Assembly (NCBI GenBank): GCA_026014605.1
Contig: JAOZIC010000069.1
Coordinates: forward strand, 10,351-16,825
Length of the DNA: 6,475 nucleotides
DNA from: Candidatus Bathyarchaeota archaeon
GTDB lineage: Archaea > Thermoproteota > Bathyarchaeia > Bathyarchaeales > Bathyarchaeaceae
Direction: 5' to 3'
The notes beneath the pieces were generated by a model that was not told where the DNA came from, did not search any database, and saw nothing but the letters and a program-made list of their open reading frames with translations. Shown one piece after another: positions 5,334 through 6,475 of this stretch (position 1 is its first letter; every line of letters begins with the position of its first letter). Made by a program: the position numbers and the translations under genes.

Positions 5334-6475
5334 ATGAGCAAATACAGTGATGGGTTGCGGTACTATCTGCTGGTAATCGGCATCGGTTTGTTAGCTGCTG
5401 CCATCGCGGTTCTGTTGTACTCATTGTATACTACTTTGTGGAATTTCACTCAAGACGTTCTTGGTTATTCCATGCTGCTTTTTGTTCCTTTAGCCTTTGT
5501 TTCCATTGGGTTGCCTTATGCTTTGGTGAAGCTGTTTGCAGACACAAAAACTACGGGTTCAGGAACTCATACCGTGCTTCAAGCCTACCATTTGACGAAT
5601 GGAGAAATTAGCCTAAAAGACACCATCGTGAAACCAACCGCTTCTATTCTAACTATTGGTTTGGGTGGAAGCGCCGGACCTGAAGGCCCAAGTTTGCTTT
5701 GTGGGGGTGGGGTGGCTGCTGCGTTGTCTAGGTACTTCAAGGTTCCAGCGGGTTCCCGCAGACGGTTATTTGTTGCTGGGGCTGCGGCGGGTTTGGCGGC
5801 TACTTTCCGTACTCCCTTTACTGCCATACTTTTTGCGTTAGAGATTCCCTACAAAAACGATTTAGACCGAGAAACTTTGATTGAAGCCACCATTGCGTCT
5901 GTTCCTGCGTATTTGTTGTCTGTGATGTTGCTTGGCAGTGAACCCATTTTTGGTGTTGTAGACAATCTGTCCCTTAACCTTGGAGAGATTGGGCTTTCGT
6001 TGGTGCTTGGGTTAGTTTGTGGTTTGTATTCAGTGTTTTTTACCAAGTCCTTTTCTTGGGTTGAACATCTGAGTTTCAAGTTAAGGAAAAGGATTGGCAA
6101 CATCGGAGTAATCGTGGTTGGCGCAACTGTGCTGAGTTTATCTGGGCTTTGGTCTATTTACTCCGTTGGTGTAGGCTTGCATTTTGTTGAGGCAATCCTT
6201 CAGGGAACCACCTTTAGCATCGCTGTTTTGGCTGTTATTGTTTTGGTCAAAACTTTTGCCGTGTCCTTCACCTTAACTTCTGGAGGCAGTGGTGGACTGT
6301 TTTTCCCTACAATTGTTATTGGTGCAGTGATTGGATACATCTTTTCTTTGGTTTTTAACGTAAACTTGACTGTAATGTTTGTTGCCGTGGGAATGGCTTC
6401 CCTTTTGGCTGGAACCCACAAAATTTTGTTGACTCCTGTAGCTTTTGTTGTGGAAACTTTAGGTGGAGTATTTGC
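5334..6475 (+). CDS. ClC-family chloride channel/transporter, C-terminus cut by window edge
   Basis: This is an integral membrane anion channel or exchanger, open for 380 codons to the right edge. I translated it by hand. Hydrophobic segments run throughout, starting at about residues 10-32 and 44-68. The family's anion-site motifs appear in order: GSGTH (75-79, the GSGIP site, keeping Ser76), GPEGP (115-119, the GREGP site, gating Glu117), AAAGLAATFRTPFTAILFALE (150-170) and GGLFFP (320-325). Ser76 suggests chloride rather than nitrate preference. Residue 171 is Ile, where Cl-/H+ antiporters such as E. coli ClcA carry the internal proton glutamate (Glu203); channel-type ClCs also lack it. 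The N-terminus is very short, with about ten residues before the first helix. The position of the central tyrosine, the last helices and any CBS domains lie outside the window. Confidence 0.94.
   Translation, partial: MSKYSDGLRYYLLVIGIGLLAAAIAVLLYSLYTTLWNFTQDVLGYSMLLFVPLAFVSIGLPYALVKLFADTKTTGSGTHTVLQAYHLTNGEISLKDTIVKPTASILTIGLGGSAGPEGPSLLCGGGVAAALSRYFKVPAGSRRRLFVAGAAAGLAATFRTPFTAILFALEIPYKNDLDRETLIEATIASVPAYLLSVMLLGSEPIFGVVDNLSLNLGEIGLSLVLGLVCGLYSVFFTKSFSWVEHLSFKLRKRIGNIGVIVVGATVLSLSGLWSIYSVGVGLHFVEAILQGTTFSIAVLAVIVLVKTFAVSFTLTSGGSGGLFFPTIVIGAVIGYIFSLVFNVNLTVMFVAVGMASLLAGTHKILLTPVAFVVETLGGVF

Noticed and set aside
5585..6421. Several open frames antisense or out of frame to the ClC gene
   Set aside because: The ClC frame carries all family motifs across this stretch. 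The others are basic or proline-rich shadows.

Overview
The window looks archaeal. The Shine-Dalgarno-like sites are GGTG/GAGG-type, the upstream regions carry TATA/BRE-like elements rather than -35/-10 boxes, and GTG and TTG starts appear likely. The gene set fits too: an NrpR-type nitrogen regulator, two Lrp/AsnC regulators and a hexameric glutamate dehydrogenase of archaeal length. The lineage cannot be fixed from the sequence alone. NrpR is best known from methanogens, but no methanogenesis gene is present here. No rRNA, tRNA, CRISPR array, insertion sequence or prophage signal was seen.

Left block (1-2603, minus strand), in transcription order: a small cysteine-rich protein with three CxxC pairs, then gdhA 3 nt downstream, then after 84 nt an NrpR homologue. 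NrpR runs off the left edge and appears to start at TTG. It has an N-terminal winged helix followed by at least most of one NrpR (DUF128) effector domain. In studied methanogens NrpR senses 2-oxoglutarate, which is the carbon substrate or product of GdhA, so this block looks like a nitrogen-assimilation module.

Central block (2604-3782): a 223-nt divergent intergenic region holds two identical 13-bp direct repeats exactly 70 bp apart. It feeds rightward into two tandem Lrp/AsnC-family regulators of nearly equal size (158 and 157 aa). The second start lies 5 nt after the first stop. The divergent layout suggests that the pair controls the gdhA operon, themselves, or both.

Right block (3866-6475): a convergent minus-strand gene encodes a long class II (zinc) ketose-bisphosphate aldolase homologue of 420 aa. 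A 205-nt divergent promoter region separates it from a plus-strand ClC chloride channel/transporter gene truncated by the right edge. The ClC protein keeps the gating glutamate but has isoleucine where the proton-pathway glutamate of Cl-/H+ antiporters would be. No functional link between this block and the nitrogen block is evident.
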